Assembly: GCA_025504975.1 (NCBI GenBank)
Contig: JANUWI010000006.1
Span: forward strand, 62,001-126,000
Direction: 5' to 3'
Length of the DNA stretch: 64,000 nucleotides
Origin: Plenodomus lindquistii
Lineage: Eukaryota > Ascomycota > Dothideomycetes > Pleosporales > Leptosphaeriaceae
How positions within the stretch are numbered: the first letter of the stretch is position 1; the number at the start of each line of letters is the position of its first letter. The notes beneath the pieces are model-generated. The model did not search any database and was not told where the DNA came from. It was given only the letters and a program-made list of their open reading frames with translations. Both the position numbers and the translations under genes were made by a program. This document shows, piece after piece, positions 1-11,183 of this stretch.

Positions 1-2258
1 AAAACCAAGGACACTCATTCATGGCGCTGATAGTACATTGGAATTGAGCTGCTTTTTTTTTTTTTTTTTTTTTTGGAAATGTTGGAATTTGCGAGTGATG
101 TCTTGGTGTGAGACCTAAATTTGGGAACCATGATGTAAGTCATCTAAGGATCGACGTGGTGTACATTTACCTATCGTGCAACGAGGTCGTAAAGAGCCTC
201 GGCAGCATTCCGAGGCCTCTGCAAAAATCGGTTATACATGTCAAGTCGTTTGTCAAGTTTCGTGTGCCTTGATCGTCTCCTTGTTGCAGCCTGGGTTGTT
301 GCTTGAAGGTCTCTTGGTGGAGCTGATGATGTGAGGAGTACGACTTCAGGACCCGCTTCGTACTGTGCAGCAGGAGGAATTGTGATCATGCATTGGGTTT
401 TTTAGTTGGGTAAGATAGCCTTTGAACGTGAGCTTGTTTCAGATGTCGAAATGAGTCCACTTGCGCCGACATCACCGCGACTCCGCCATTTCGGAAACTT
501 TACAACGCCACATACACGAAACGCGTCTGATTAGGCCGCCCGCGCTCGCGATTTAGTGATCGCTAATAGTGGAGTCGGCGATGGTCTGGATTGCGGATCA
601 GGATCGTAGCTGGGTCTACGATGTTTCAGAAATTGGAGTCCAATCATTTAATTTCGGTAGGGGCGGGAGAACGTTTGGTGGAAGCTGTGGGAGATGAGAG
701 ACTACGTCAGTGGCGATGAGTCAGCTTGTGGGGATGCAAAACTTTACAACACATACATCTTGTTCATTGATACTTGACGATGGTCTTGCGGCGCGTCTGA
801 ATGTGTGACACCTCAGGAGTTGCAGGGTAAGGTTTTGACGGCGCAATTGTGAGACTTTGCGACATTGAACCGCTTCGACGTCGGCAAGTCTTCAGGCAGT
901 TGATGACGGTATCTGAGGCCGCCGTGCATGCTTTGGTGCCAAGGTCGTCTACAGCGATGATGCTTGAACCTTGAAAATTCGGTATGCAATGAGACGGGAA
1001 TTGCAGAAGCCTCTTCGGGCCGCAGCTGAACTCTCGTGTAGGTAAACGGTCGTACTATAGGAGTCCCTGTACATATTGTGTATCTGGTACTTGACTGCAG
1101 ACCAGTTCACTGTGGCACCATCTTGTTGAAGCTTGGTGGTGGTTTATCGCGGAAAGGTCCAGCGTTACCAAAGTTCAACGATTTATAGCCTCGTGCAAGG
1201 CGTGCAACGGTCAGTCGAATGGGAGGGCGTTGTTCCACAGGGCTGAGGTAGCGCCGATCCCGCAGCAATTTCTCAGACGGCTTTCAAATGATCTCCATTA
1301 ATACTACGGCGACGAAAGAAGAGCAGCTCATTCCTTGGGGAAGTGCGGATTTACGAGTTACTAATGGGAATGTCAAAGTGAAGTCTTGTTTTTTGTATGG
1401 CCGTGATTCGTCGCCGAATTTTTCATATATGCCAGGAACTCGAATAATCATCTCGGGAAGATCGATCGCTTATGTGAACAGGGCAGAGAGAGACCGAACG
1501 CAAGAAAGGTTGACAAAGAAGCGCATACAGCACTGTGAAGACGACAGCTTTGCTTACCAAACCGAGGCCGAAGCCCAATACTGTTGTGTACTGTGTATGA
1601 GGTGATTGGCCATTTCGGGTCCGAGCACATACGTGGTTCTCGCTCGAGCTGCGGAAGATGTGTCTGCAGCAAGGGGCGGCCTGGCGCAAGAAAGACGGCG
1701 ACGCGCCGCGTGGGCCAGGGTCTAATCACACAGCAGTCGACGTAAGTGTGCGGAGACGAGTGTACTATGTAGCTCTGAGCTAGGCTTTGGAGCGATACAA
1801 AGTCGCCAGCTCGCGACACGCAGAGCTGTAGTGCGCTACAGTGGCACAGGATAGGGATAGGGGAGTGTAGAACAGCAGGCGGTTAGTCAGGGGAAAGGCG
1901 GCCAAGTCCATGACTAGGGCGTCGGGTGATTTGCTCGCTTGGTTGTGCCTCCCGGATTTAGCGGCTTCAGGAAGGCGACGGGCGTTTGGTAGCGTACTGT
2001 ACTGTACTATAGCAGAAGCAGCTCCCCGCATGCCTTGGAGTACTCGTAGCCAGGATGATGAGAGGACGATTGGACAGGTGCCATGAGCAAGACGACGCAA
2101 GCTGGTGAGGGGCAGACAAAGTTGGTGAGGGTGCTGGTGGATACGGACCGAGGATAGATGTGTGTGGGCGGCCTGCGATTGGACGCCATGGTTATGGAGG
2201 GCGCAGGGATCGTCGGCGGGCCTCCCGACTGCTGCAAGGTACCGGCACAACAGACTCT
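1..2258. other. Intergenic, no gene recognised
   Basis: I see no convincing gene here on either strand. The open frames are short, mutually overlapping and resemble no family I know. There is a 22-base poly-T run at about 53-74 and a short gtact repeat near 1990-2005. Composition is ordinary, not RIP-like. It may hold untranslated ends of a gene to the left, or the distal promoter of the gene starting at 3264. Confidence 0.5.
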
Positions 2259-2306
2259 ACACAGTACACAGGACACAGGACACAGGTACACAGGACACAG
2301 GTACAC
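2259..2306. repeat. Minisatellite, 7-8 bp units (acacagg/acacaggt)
   Basis: Six or so near-identical units of acacagg, some with an extra t, follow each other directly. It is non-coding and lies about 1 kb upstream of the gene at 3264. Confidence 0.85.
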
Positions 2307-2499
2307 GCCCAGGGCAGCGCGTTGATTGGCGGCGAGGCCAGTGGTGCACGATGCAGTCCTGGTGTGAATGGCAGGAGCAACGAGTGCGAGGAATATGCTT
2401 TTTGCTCTCCTGGCACGGCGCATGTCTGGGCTGGCCGTGCAAGAGAGAGCAAGCAGCCAATGCCGGCGACGGGCGTGCCTGGCTGTCTCAGGCGCCCAT

Positions 2500-2526
2500 G
2501 CAGGCGTGCAGGCGTGCAGGCGTGCG
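2500..2526. repeat. Short tandem repeat, 8-bp unit gcaggcgt
   Basis: Three tandem copies of gcaggcgt plus a partial copy, in GC-rich intergenic DNA. Confidence 0.8.
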
Positions 2527-2750
2527 GAAATGAGGCTAGTGGGGGAGCGTGAACCCGGCTCCCAGCAGAATTGCTTGTGCTCACACTGGGCGAGGGCGAC
2601 ACAGGATGGATTGCCCATGCCGGCCCACTTGTCTTCCTCACGGGCGCACGCGGGCGATCGTCTTTACATTCCTTTCCTTTCTTCACGGCCGCACACACCG
2701 CAGCGCGCGTGCTCAGCACACTCACTCCTTCACCCCCCCCCGTCTGCTTC

Positions 2751-2842
2751 TGATTCTGCTTCTGCTTCTGCTTCTGATCCTGCTTCTGCTTCTGCTTCTG
2801 CTTCTGCTTCTGCTCCTGCTTCTGCTCCTGCTCCTGCTTCTG
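2751..2842. repeat. Microsatellite, (ttctgc)n with tcctgc variants
   Basis: About fifteen hexamer units on the CT-rich strand, 420 bp before the start codon of the gene at 3264. Pyrimidine-rich tracts are common in fungal promoters and 5' untranslated regions, so it may influence that gene's promoter. That role is inference. It lies in no supported coding region. Confidence 0.85.
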
Positions 2843-3263
2843 CCAGCGACCCACGCTCCTTACCCTGTCCTAATCCGTGACTGACACCTCGCCCGCCCTC
2901 CTCGCGCCTACCCCGGATTGCATTCCTCGGCCTCAAGTCCACTCTAGTTTCGAGCAACAACTCGTGACTGCGCGACTGTTGTTGTTTCTCCCGTTTGTTG
3001 TCGCCACTACATGGACCTCGCGCCTGCTCCTTCCTCCCACGTCGAATCGCTTGCCTGCCAACGCAGCACCACCATCGCCGCCGCCGGCCTCAAAGTCTGG
3101 GCGCGGTTGTGACTGCACGCCTTGAGATAGGCTCCGAGCCCACACAAACTCCACCCATTGAGGTGCTCATTTGCACTCTGTGAGTCCCACTCCAACGTTC
3201 TGCGCTCAACACGACGTGCTTGTTTCCTTGAACCCACCGCTTGCTAACACTGTCAAGGCCACC

Positions 3264-6200
3264 ATGAATCGCTGGTTGACAAGGAAGAACAAGGACGGAG
3301 GCGACGATGCCGCTGCTCCCAAGAAGTCGAAGAAAGGCAAGAAGGCGCACGAGGAGCCCAAGCCCGAGCTGGACCTGTCATTCGCCCTACCCGAAGTCAA
3401 CGACTTCCGCACAAGTCTCATCATGCCTGGCCTTTCCACCCGCTTCAGCATGCTAAGAGACCAGGACGACCCCAACTCCAAGATTGGCAAGGCAAGCGAC
3501 GACAGCGTGCTACAACCGAAACGACAGTCCCGCCTACACGAGTTTGGCTTCGTGGCCGGCGGCTTGTCCGACATTGCCGAAGTCTCATCACTCAACGGCT
3601 CGATACGCCCTCCATTCGCCTCCGAACGAACAAACTCCTTCGATAGCAGCAGGGACGACGACGGCTCTGGCAGCATGATGACCAGGGCCCGACCAGGGGA
3701 GGGTAATGTCTTGTTCGGGGGACGTCAAAAAATTTACATGATTGCAAACAACAGCTCCAAGGGCCTTGGTCGCACACTGTATGATGACGATGTCAACATG
3801 TCTGCCTATCAGAAGCTGCGGCAGGAAGAGAAGGAGCGATTGAGACGAGAAGAAGAGGAGGCGTTCGGGCAGCGGTCTGAGCCGTCAAGTCCCACAGCAA
3901 CAAGCCGGAAGAGGGAGACTTCGTCATCTACAAATTCCGGAACCGTGGAGACTCGCACATCCACGGCAGCCACTTCAATCGCATCGCAAGGCGCCAACTC
4001 CGTGGCCGTCTCGTCCCCAGCGTTCTCGCCTACCACGGCCTCCAATCCATCCTTCGAGCTGAACCGATCCACCACCAAGAACCGTAGGCTGTACGATCAA
4101 GGCCTTGACCAACACATTCAGGAACAGCAATCGTCTGCCATGCACCGCTTAAATTCGATACAGAGAGTCCGTGCCCCAACTGGACGATCAACCCCTCCTA
4201 TCCCCCTACCTCTGGCAAGGTCCGCCACCAACCTGAGCGATCGCTTCAACCGGGGGCCTACGTTCCGCTCTGACAGTCCAAACGCACTCGCACACAGCAA
4301 CGTGAGTCGGAACAACTCATCCGCCGGATCAAGTCCCGTGTTATCTCCACCATTGAGCCCCGTTACCAGCGATTCGGGAGATGCACATGCCCTGAATGCT
4401 GCTCTTCAAGTTAACGATCGCGGCAAGGCAACCGCCATGGGTACGTTCAATAAGCCCAAGGAGGCGTTCAGCGAGGAGCAATACGCGGAGCGCTTGAGAC
4501 ATATGCAACAAGGCCAGCAAACAGTTCAGACCTCGCTTCCGAAGGTCGAAAAATTGCCCCCTCGCAAACCAAGCCTTCGTGAGCGAGCAGTGGAGGCTAA
4601 GCGAAAGCAATCCAATGCCGATCAGACAGAGCATGCAAACACTCAATCAGGAGCTGAAGAATCTTCAGCCGTCTCAGCGTTCTCAAGATTCCAGGCGGCG
4701 GCTAATCAGATGAGGTTTGCAGGCCCATTATCGCCTGAGGCGCTTCCAAATCCATCAGGACATCCAGTTCAAGGTCCAGTGTCAACCCAGACGCTTGCTC
4801 AACCCTCGGATCTTCCAGATCGTGTAGTCGAGTCACCAGACTCGACTACTGGAGCAACATTCCTTGCCTCAAACGACTCGAGCGATGCTGAAGAGGAAGC
4901 AATGCAACCATTGGCCGTGCGTCCTTTGGAGCCAAACCGTCGATATGAGAATCTCCCCGTAGCACATGGGCCCGCGCCTTCTATCAGTGAGCACCCGGCA
5001 ATGCGATCCCTCAAAGCCATTGAGGGGCATGCCACTCAAGCCAGCCCTCCTGTTCAGCCTTCACAGGCAGACGCCTCACCGGAAGTGAAGTCCGATGTGG
5101 ATTCTCCCACACTTCCTGACTCCGGTGGGCTCAGTGGTATGATTCGTCAGCATTTGCGGAGCGAGAGCAACGTATCTTCCAACTACGGCGAGCCCGGTCC
5201 GTCTCTGATGAGCCCACCCGGCAACGCTCCAGTAGGCCTTGCCATACACACGCAGAACATTCCTTTCCAGCGGCGACAGCAGCCGGGCTCCGAATCTGTA
5301 ACGCCAGCTCCTTCGACCTACAGTAACTCCAACCCATGGGATCTGGATGATATTGTCAATCCGTATCGCGACGAGCAAGCTAGCATGTCATCGACCAGTC
5401 CAATTGAACGTCAGAACATGCAGCCACTCGTTATGAGTGCCACCGAACCCAACAATTCCACTCCATGGGATCTGACACCAAGGAGGAATCACGAACGTAT
5501 GGCGAGCAATGAGACCGAAGCTGAGCACGAGGCTTTCCAGAGAGATTTGGCACACCGACAGCGTCTCATTCAGGAGAATTTGCGTGCGAGAGCTGAGGGT
5601 CGGTCGACTAGTCCGGCTCCTTCAGCTGGTCCATCGGGAGGACTCAAGACAGCTTTGAACATGCTTCGTGCAAAGTCGAGTCGCGAATCGTTCGCCACAG
5701 TGGGCGAGCAGCAAAGCTCGAATAAGTCAATTAGAAAGCTCGCTCTTGGTGCCAACTCTGCAAATGGTAGCAGCACTTCGCTGGCGGCTATGCACAATGC
5801 TGAAATGCCGCCGTTGAGGCCGAAGCCTTCACGCGTCCTACAGCAGAGTGAGCAGGATGTGCAACGGGAGATTGGCACTCGACAACGGTCAGGGACAGAC
5901 TCCAGTCGGACAGGTCGTCCTACCGGGCGTCCACGTGCCGCGTCAACCAACAGGAGCTCCACACGCGAACGATCACACTCCGGGACGTCCTCGGGCCGCT
6001 CTCGTAGTCGTCCTGGTGAGTATCGTGACGATTTGCAACAAGCTATGGTAGAGGGTACCCGGGCCGCATACCCAGCAAACGTTATGCCACCAATGCCAGG
6101 CTATGTGGCTCACCCGACTCCTCCAATGCACGCGGAAAGACCATCTCTCGAAGCTCCAAATAGTACACGATCGCGTAGCAATAGCAGGACTGCAGCTGCC

Positions 6201-6929
6201 AACTACTTTGATGCAAAGCACCTTCAACCTATCCAGACTGGTGCCGGATCGGGCAAGGGTAAATTTGCGCCGAGTGTTCCTGCATCTCCTCGCCCGTCCC
6301 CTGGCGGTCACAGTCCCGCTGCGTATGGCTCACAGTCTCCGATGCCCCCCTTCCACGCCAGCCAGACGCCTCCTGTGTCCAACCCCACGACGCCCAGTGG
6401 CACTACGTTCAATCCAAGCACCGTTCAGCCAATGATCAGAGCTGGAGTACTCCGCAAGAAGTCCATCGCGAAGACGGACATCTCAGAACCTGTCTTCTTG
6501 TCCACAACCTCAGTCATCGATACTGTCAACTTACCCGCTGGTGCTTCCCTCAAGAACGGTATGGATCATGTCGCTCCCCCCGTTCCGCCTATCAATCCAA
6601 TGAGGAGACGATTTGGTTTCGGTCGTGGTGAGGCCACGAATCCCCACGATCCTGCCATACAAGCTGGTTTTGACTCTCCGCGAGCGCCATTTGCCGAGCC
6701 TATGCGGACCAATTCGTCCGATGGGCTGGCAAGCCAAATTCCCAAGCCAAGGGCCAAGTTGAGGAAAGCATCAAGCGAGGGCAAGAGCTTACGAGGTGAA
6801 GCGCAAGGTCCAATGGGCCCTTCGCCAGCTCTGCCCCAGGGCGGGTTTGCCGCACGCAACAACTCTCCTCCTCGTCCCATGCATCCGCAGTCGATGTTAC
6901 CACAGCCAGCGGAAGGTGCAATGTTCTAG
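3264..6929 (+). CDS. Conserved fungal protein of unknown function, 1221 aa, largely disordered
   Basis: A single uninterrupted frame of 1221 codons with no intron. I chose the ATG at 3264 because it sits in a near-perfect Kozak context (gccaccATGa); upstream in-frame codons lack an ATG. Residues 8-35 are lysine-rich. The best-conserved-looking part is residues about 35-95 (ELDLSFALPEVNDFRTSL, then LSTRFSMLRDQDDPNSKIG and DSVLQPKRQSRL). Two further blocks follow at 145-160 (GEGNVLFGGRQK) and 169-203 (GRTLYDDDVNMSAYQKL running into a charged helix KERLRREEEEAF). The rest is Ser/Pro/Arg-rich and low complexity, with no signal peptide or membrane segment. I recall similar N-terminal blocks in uncharacterised proteins of many Pezizomycotina, but no function. 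The composition suggests a cytoplasmic scaffold or phosphoprotein, which is inference. A 33-codon upstream ORF at 3011-3112 could affect translation if it is in the mRNA. Confidence 0.9.
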   Translation: MNRWLTRKNKDGGDDAAAPKKSKKGKKAHEEPKPELDLSFALPEVNDFRTSLIMPGLSTRFSMLRDQDDPNSKIGKASDDSVLQPKRQSRLHEFGFVAGGLSDIAEVSSLNGSIRPPFASERTNSFDSSRDDDGSGSMMTRARPGEGNVLFGGRQKIYMIANNSSKGLGRTLYDDDVNMSAYQKLRQEEKERLRREEEEAFGQRSEPSSPTATSRKRETSSSTNSGTVETRTSTAATSIASQGANSVAVSSPAFSPTTASNPSFELNRSTTKNRRLYDQGLDQHIQEQQSSAMHRLNSIQRVRAPTGRSTPPIPLPLARSATNLSDRFNRGPTFRSDSPNALAHSNVSRNNSSAGSSPVLSPPLSPVTSDSGDAHALNAALQVNDRGKATAMGTFNKPKEAFSEEQYAERLRHMQQGQQTVQTSLPKVEKLPPRKPSLRERAVEAKRKQSNADQTEHANTQSGAEESSAVSAFSRFQAAANQMRFAGPLSPEALPNPSGHPVQGPVSTQTLAQPSDLPDRVVESPDSTTGATFLASNDSSDAEEEAMQPLAVRPLEPNRRYENLPVAHGPAPSISEHPAMRSLKAIEGHATQASPPVQPSQADASPEVKSDVDSPTLPDSGGLSGMIRQHLRSESNVSSNYGEPGPSLMSPPGNAPVGLAIHTQNIPFQRRQQPGSESVTPAPSTYSNSNPWDLDDIVNPYRDEQASMSSTSPIERQNMQPLVMSATEPNNSTPWDLTPRRNHERMASNETEAEHEAFQRDLAHRQRLIQENLRARAEGRSTSPAPSAGPSGGLKTALNMLRAKSSRESFATVGEQQSSNKSIRKLALGANSANGSSTSLAAMHNAEMPPLRPKPSRVLQQSEQDVQREIGTRQRSGTDSSRTGRPTGRPRAASTNRSSTRERSHSGTSSGRSRSRPGEYRDDLQQAMVEGTRAAYPANVMPPMPGYVAHPTPPMHAERPSLEAPNSTRSRSNSRTAAANYFDAKHLQPIQTGAGSGKGKFAPSVPASPRPSPGGHSPAAYGSQSPMPPFHASQTPPVSNPTTPSGTTFNPSTVQPMIRAGVLRKKSIAKTDISEPVFLSTTSVIDTVNLPAGASLKNGMDHVAPPVPPINPMRRRFGFGRGEATNPHDPAIQAGFDSPRAPFAEPMRTNSSDGLASQIPKPRAKLRKASSEGKSLRGEAQGPMGPSPALPQGGFAARNNSPPRPMHPQSMLPQPAEGAMF

Positions 6930-7744
6930 TCCAGCATTGGCAGATTTCTCTCGGCACAGTTTTCAAAAGTGACCACAATTCTGTCTTAGTACTTTCAAAA
7001 CTTGTTCCATGTACGAAAAAAGATGTTGCTCTACCCTCTTTGTCCCCATTTGTTTCATCGTACCTCGGGCTCTACACTTTACGGCCAATTTGTGTTTGTT
7101 TTTTTCTCTTTGGACTCAGCAATATACCTCTCCTCATTTTCGGCTTTTCCCCTTTTCTAACTTCGAAGTCTACATGGATTACACTAGGGATCTCTCTTCG
7201 GCGCAACAACAGACTTGTCTTACACAAAGAAATCTCCAGCACTTTCCTCGTCCCTTTTTTCTCTCTTTTTTTCTTCCTCCTTTCCTATCCAGGGTAGAAA
7301 TTCGGCGACCTGACACCGGGCTGGACTACTGGTGTTTTGGGAGGCTGGGCATTGGGTTTTGTCGGTCGGTCGGCTGGTAACGGTTTCGACAATTAGGAGA
7401 GGGAGAGAAGGGTTGGAAATGTTCGTTAGGAGAGAGGGGGGTCGTTGCTTGTTTGGCATGTACCATAAGATTGCTCATTGGTGACTGAGTGAGTGAGGAT
7501 TATGGTGTGCGGACCGCGTTTGTTCGGGACAATCAATGAACGCTACATTTATCAAATGCGGTACACACGCACTACATGCAGATGACGAAGTTTTTCTTCC
7601 TAGTGACTGACTAGTTTATATGCGTGGTGAGAAAGACTTGAATGGGCTGTTCGTTCCTCGCGTGAGATAACAGTATATCAAAATTTGGAAGCATCCTACC
7701 AGTAGTGTCGCGCACACGTGATCTGATCGAGACAGTTGGGTTAT

Positions 7745-7802
7745 ACTCGCACCACGTACCCCCTCGCTTCCCGAGCGTAAGTGAGGGGGTCCGTGGGGCG
7801 AG
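7745..7802. repeat. Imperfect hairpin, 21-bp arms
   Basis: Arms 7745-7765 and 7782-7802 are reverse complements with two mismatches, around a 16-base loop. A 12-bp direct repeat (ttggaagcatcc) lies on either side, at about 7685-7696 and 7806-7817. It could be a small foldback element or chance structure. It is too far from a stop codon to be a simple 3'-end signal. Confidence 0.7.
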
Positions 7803-7920
7803 TAATTGGAAGCATCCATGATATATCAATACGCCATGCTCTTTTTCCTAGGTACTTCACGCTCACGCTCACGCATCACCTACCTATCTACCTTTCTTCA
7901 CACCATCTCATCTCATTTTA

Positions 7921-7968
7921 TCTCACCCCATCTCACCCCATCTCACCCCATCTCACCCCATCTCACCT
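7921..7968. repeat. Minisatellite, 10-bp unit tctcacccca, about 5 copies
   Basis: Four exact tandem copies of tctcacccca followed by a diverging fifth. Related tctca/cac motifs occur just upstream (about 7895-7920), so the array probably grew by slippage. No coding role is seen. Confidence 0.9.
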
Positions 7969-9558
7969 TCACCCCATTCTACCTTTACTCCTCCCTCTAC
8001 ACAAAGTAGCTAGCCCTACTGCCTGCCTAGGTATTCGTATCATGCGCGTACTGCTATGGAATCAGATGAGCTGAGCTGGCTTGGCTTGCGGAAAGGACGG
8101 CGTAGACGCGTTGAATACCTGCGTTTACATTTACGTTGAGGTTATCAGAGACGAGACGGGACGAGAAGAGAAGGAAAGAGAAGATAATGGATGGTGATTA
8201 TAATTAGGGGCGAGCTGGGTATGTGCAGGTAGTGGATTGTTGTGGAGTGTCTGTATGTTCTGACTGATTGTAATGGAGCGGTGGTAGAGTGGTGGTAGGA
8301 TGGAGGTTTGAGGGGAGGATGGATGACGCGATGGATGAGGAGGATGGATGGGGGGACTGGAGCGTGGAGGGGGGGGGGGGAGACAATGGCAATGGAGCGG
8401 TAATTTAGGTTCAAATTCAGAGTGTCTATGATGTTAGCAAGAGGATAATACAATTCGAACAAGTGCAAGTAGAGGAGATTAGCATGCAGATTGCATATAA
8501 AGATGTGTAGTAGATTCCTTTTGCATTCAACTAGCGGACATTTTCGATTCTCTAAGATGGCTGTGAGGTACAGAAGACGGTATTCTCACTCTCTGTACTA
8601 GTAAATTGATAAAGTTCAAAAACACTAACCATCTAAACAACTTTTTTCAAGTAAGATGCAGAGCAGATCATGTCGCAACGCCGCTGTTTCGTTCATTTTC
8701 AACATGCAGTAATGTTCCTGAATACCTATTACACTACTTTTTTAGTTTCTTGACAAAAAGATCCCTAAAGCAATTTTGGTTCTTACGTCCTTGTGAAATT
8801 ATAGTCTTGTCTTATTTCTTCTGGCTTTGTCAGACTACAGTGGGATAGTCTTGGTACTATTAAAAAATATTAGGCATCGGTTTAGTCCACACGCATAGGA
8901 TTTTGGGGTTATGCTGCGTGCGGCAGTTGCTTCTTTGTTCCTAGTACTTCGTATCAGTAGTGCTGGGGAGGAATCTGCCGATAAGCCGCTACACCAAGTT
9001 AATGCGACGCAGAACATCATAGTTGGCCCGTAGACTTGCTTGAATATCACCCAATTACTGCTGACGTTCATAGCATGCAGCGATCTAACTGCACACATTG
9101 TCTCAGTACGGGACTGTCGTTCTGGGCGCACTGGATCTGAACTGTGGAGACTGTGACAACAATTGCACGGACTCTTCAGGATGGCGAGGGCGTGATACAT
9201 ATCACTTTTTAGAGTACACCGGTGTGTGGTTTGCGCATGGTGAAACGATAGACGGCCACGGCCACGTCGAATAGTGCCCCTGATCGACGATAGGGTGTGC
9301 GGCTTCCAGCTCGTCTTGGCGCGGAAGAACTGGTTTCAGGACGCGGGTGGGTGTGTGCTGGGCTGAAAAAGCGTGGATGGGTGGTCTGTGCGACTTATCG
9401 TTCTTGACGCGAGAGCGACGCCGTGGGGGGACTTGATGGGGAGTGCTTGCTTGAGGTGTAAAATTGTTGATGATATATGCGTGAAAGGGGAGACAATAAC
9501 GCAAGCTGTGAGGACCAAGTATAGGCATGCCGTGAAGCAGATATGCGTGGGTAAAGTG

Positions 9559-9710
9559 TACCGTATTATCTGCTGGAAGCTGCTCGAAGCTAACAGGGGT
9601 TTTGCTCTGATCTGACCAATGATTGGTTTCAAAAACATAGAATACCGAAATTGGATTGGCTCAGGCCCCTGCTACATAGCTTCGAGCAGCTTTCAGCAGA
9701 TGATACGGTA
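9559..9710. repeat. Inverted repeat, 34-bp arms, possible MITE or foldback remnant
   Basis: The arm 9559-9592 and the arm 9677-9710 are reverse complements over 34 bp with two mismatches, one T/C and one G/A. Weaker pairing continues outward to about 9538 and 9725 (cagata shared at both outer edges) and inward through a CAGGGG block. The unpaired centre is about 70 bp. No ORF explains it. The two mismatches are transitions of the kind RIP makes, but two changes prove nothing. Confidence 0.75.
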
Positions 9711-11183
9711 TCTGACGTGTATCTGGCGCTTGTGGCTAAGGTTCAGACGGCGGTTCAGGATTGCCACTACGATACTGTAGGGAAAGTACTTGCGTCCACA
9801 ATCGACATCCTCTGGTACACCTATCGCAAACAAGGTCAAACTGGGCATTGATGTAACCGTCCATCAGTTGGCGGTGATTGCCTTCAACATTGCCAAATTC
9901 TAATGACCCTCGTCCCACGGTAGATCGGCCGACGAAGCGCCTCCACACTTGCCCCCCTCCAGACCCCGGACTCCAAGCTCTGGACGATGGTCATGTACTG
10001 TGTAGGTGTATGGGCCATGCGGGGAACTTGGCAGCCGCGCAATGTTGCATCACCGCAATTGGATGGCCTATGGCAAATTTCGTCCATACACATTCATTCA
10101 GACAATTGCCACACCGAGGCTCGAAGACGGGTGCAGATAGGTGTAAGCTAAGTGCAGGTTCAGAAGCCCCAATGATGCTAAGCTTCATGATCGACATGCG
10201 CCCATCCTTGGACAGAGGTACAGCAAAGCAAATGACGATGAATTTTGGTACTGGTTGCTGCATGTTTAGTTCGGATGCGTTACGGCACGCTCGATACACA
10301 ACCAATTGAAGATTCGCAGTGAGCGCGATGCTAACAGCCACAGTAACAGTCCTGGCATGTCTTCTCTCCAGGCTCAGGTACGAAGGCAATTATGCAAACG
10401 TGCAACGCTGCAAACACCTCCCCATCCAGTACTGACAATGCGCTCGGCTCAATTTGGTCGCAAAAGCACCATGGACATGTCCCTGCTGTGTAACGCCGCC
10501 GAAATCACGACCGCAAAGCTCCTGAACAAATCCAACACCTGTTCCAGAAGCCCGTTGTGGTCTCGACCAAAACCAGCAACCAATAATCCCCGTTGCCCTT
10601 TACAGCGAACCGCTCGATCGTCCCTCTGTTTCTTGCCAGAAGATATCCAAAATGCGGGGAACCAAGATGGCACACCCCGAGAAGCTTTCTCCAGCGTCCA
10701 ATCACCACATGTTTTTCCCAACCCTTCGCCGCGTTCCGGACATCGATGGCTCTTCTCGGCCAGGCAATACGCTAACTCAATCCCGCCTTTTTGGAGTCGG
10801 CCAGGGCCAACCCCTGCATTATTCGCCCCCGGTCATTGTAATTCGGTGCCACAAAGCGGGCCTAAATAGAAATGATAGCGCATGGCGTCGTGTAATGCTA
10901 AGGGATCGGGTCAGTGTGTCAAGACGCTGCGCGCACAACTTTGTGTGGTTACTGGGAAGACTAGGCCGTTAGTTGGATGGTCGGTTGCATTGGCTACTGA
11001 CTCTTGGGTTTGAGACGCAGAAGGGGGTGGGAGGGTATTTAGATGGAAGGACGCCCTGTCGCCTTCCGTCCTGCCGAGCTGAGTCGATACATCCATACAT
11101 ACGACAGTCTTCCCACCTTTTCGAACCACTTTCCTTATAACAACACCAGTCGATTTAATAATCACTTCAACAACTCAGCAAAC

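Larger units (their letters stand above)
6930..11183. other. Long intergenic region, no gene recognised
   Basis: The first 350 bases after the 1221-aa gene are T-rich, as expected for a 3' untranslated region. Beyond that I find no supported gene. Open frames are short, overlap on both strands and lack recognisable motifs. The region holds two inverted repeats, a 10-bp minisatellite and a purine-rich stretch with a G run (about 8150-8400), each listed separately. The last 150 bases carry the promoter and 5' leader of the CFEM gene. I found no convincing tRNA. Confidence 0.5.

Noticed and set aside
171..389. 72-codon open frame on the minus strand
   Set aside because: It has a proper ATG and stop, but no motif, no neighbour context and no family resemblance. 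Length is within chance expectation, so it is not listed as a gene.
1288..2552. Cluster of overlapping open frames of 100-200 codons on both strands
   Set aside because: They overlap each other in opposite directions, contain simple repeats and look like random translation of GC-rich non-coding DNA.
2192..2884. Frames encoding Gln/Lys-, Leu- or Ala/Glu-rich repeats
   Set aside because: These are translations of the ttctgc microsatellite in different frames, not proteins.
8401..8425. ggttcaaattc resembling a tRNA B box
   Set aside because: No matching A box or acceptor stem at the right distance; the preceding bases are a G run.
8606..8848. 80-codon frame with several cysteines, considered as a small secreted effector
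   Set aside because: No signal peptide and no regular cysteine spacing, in locally AT-rich DNA. I cannot support it.
10306..10869. 187-codon frame on the plus strand
   Set aside because: Composition is low-information and the opposite strand is equally open. No recognisable domain, poor start context.
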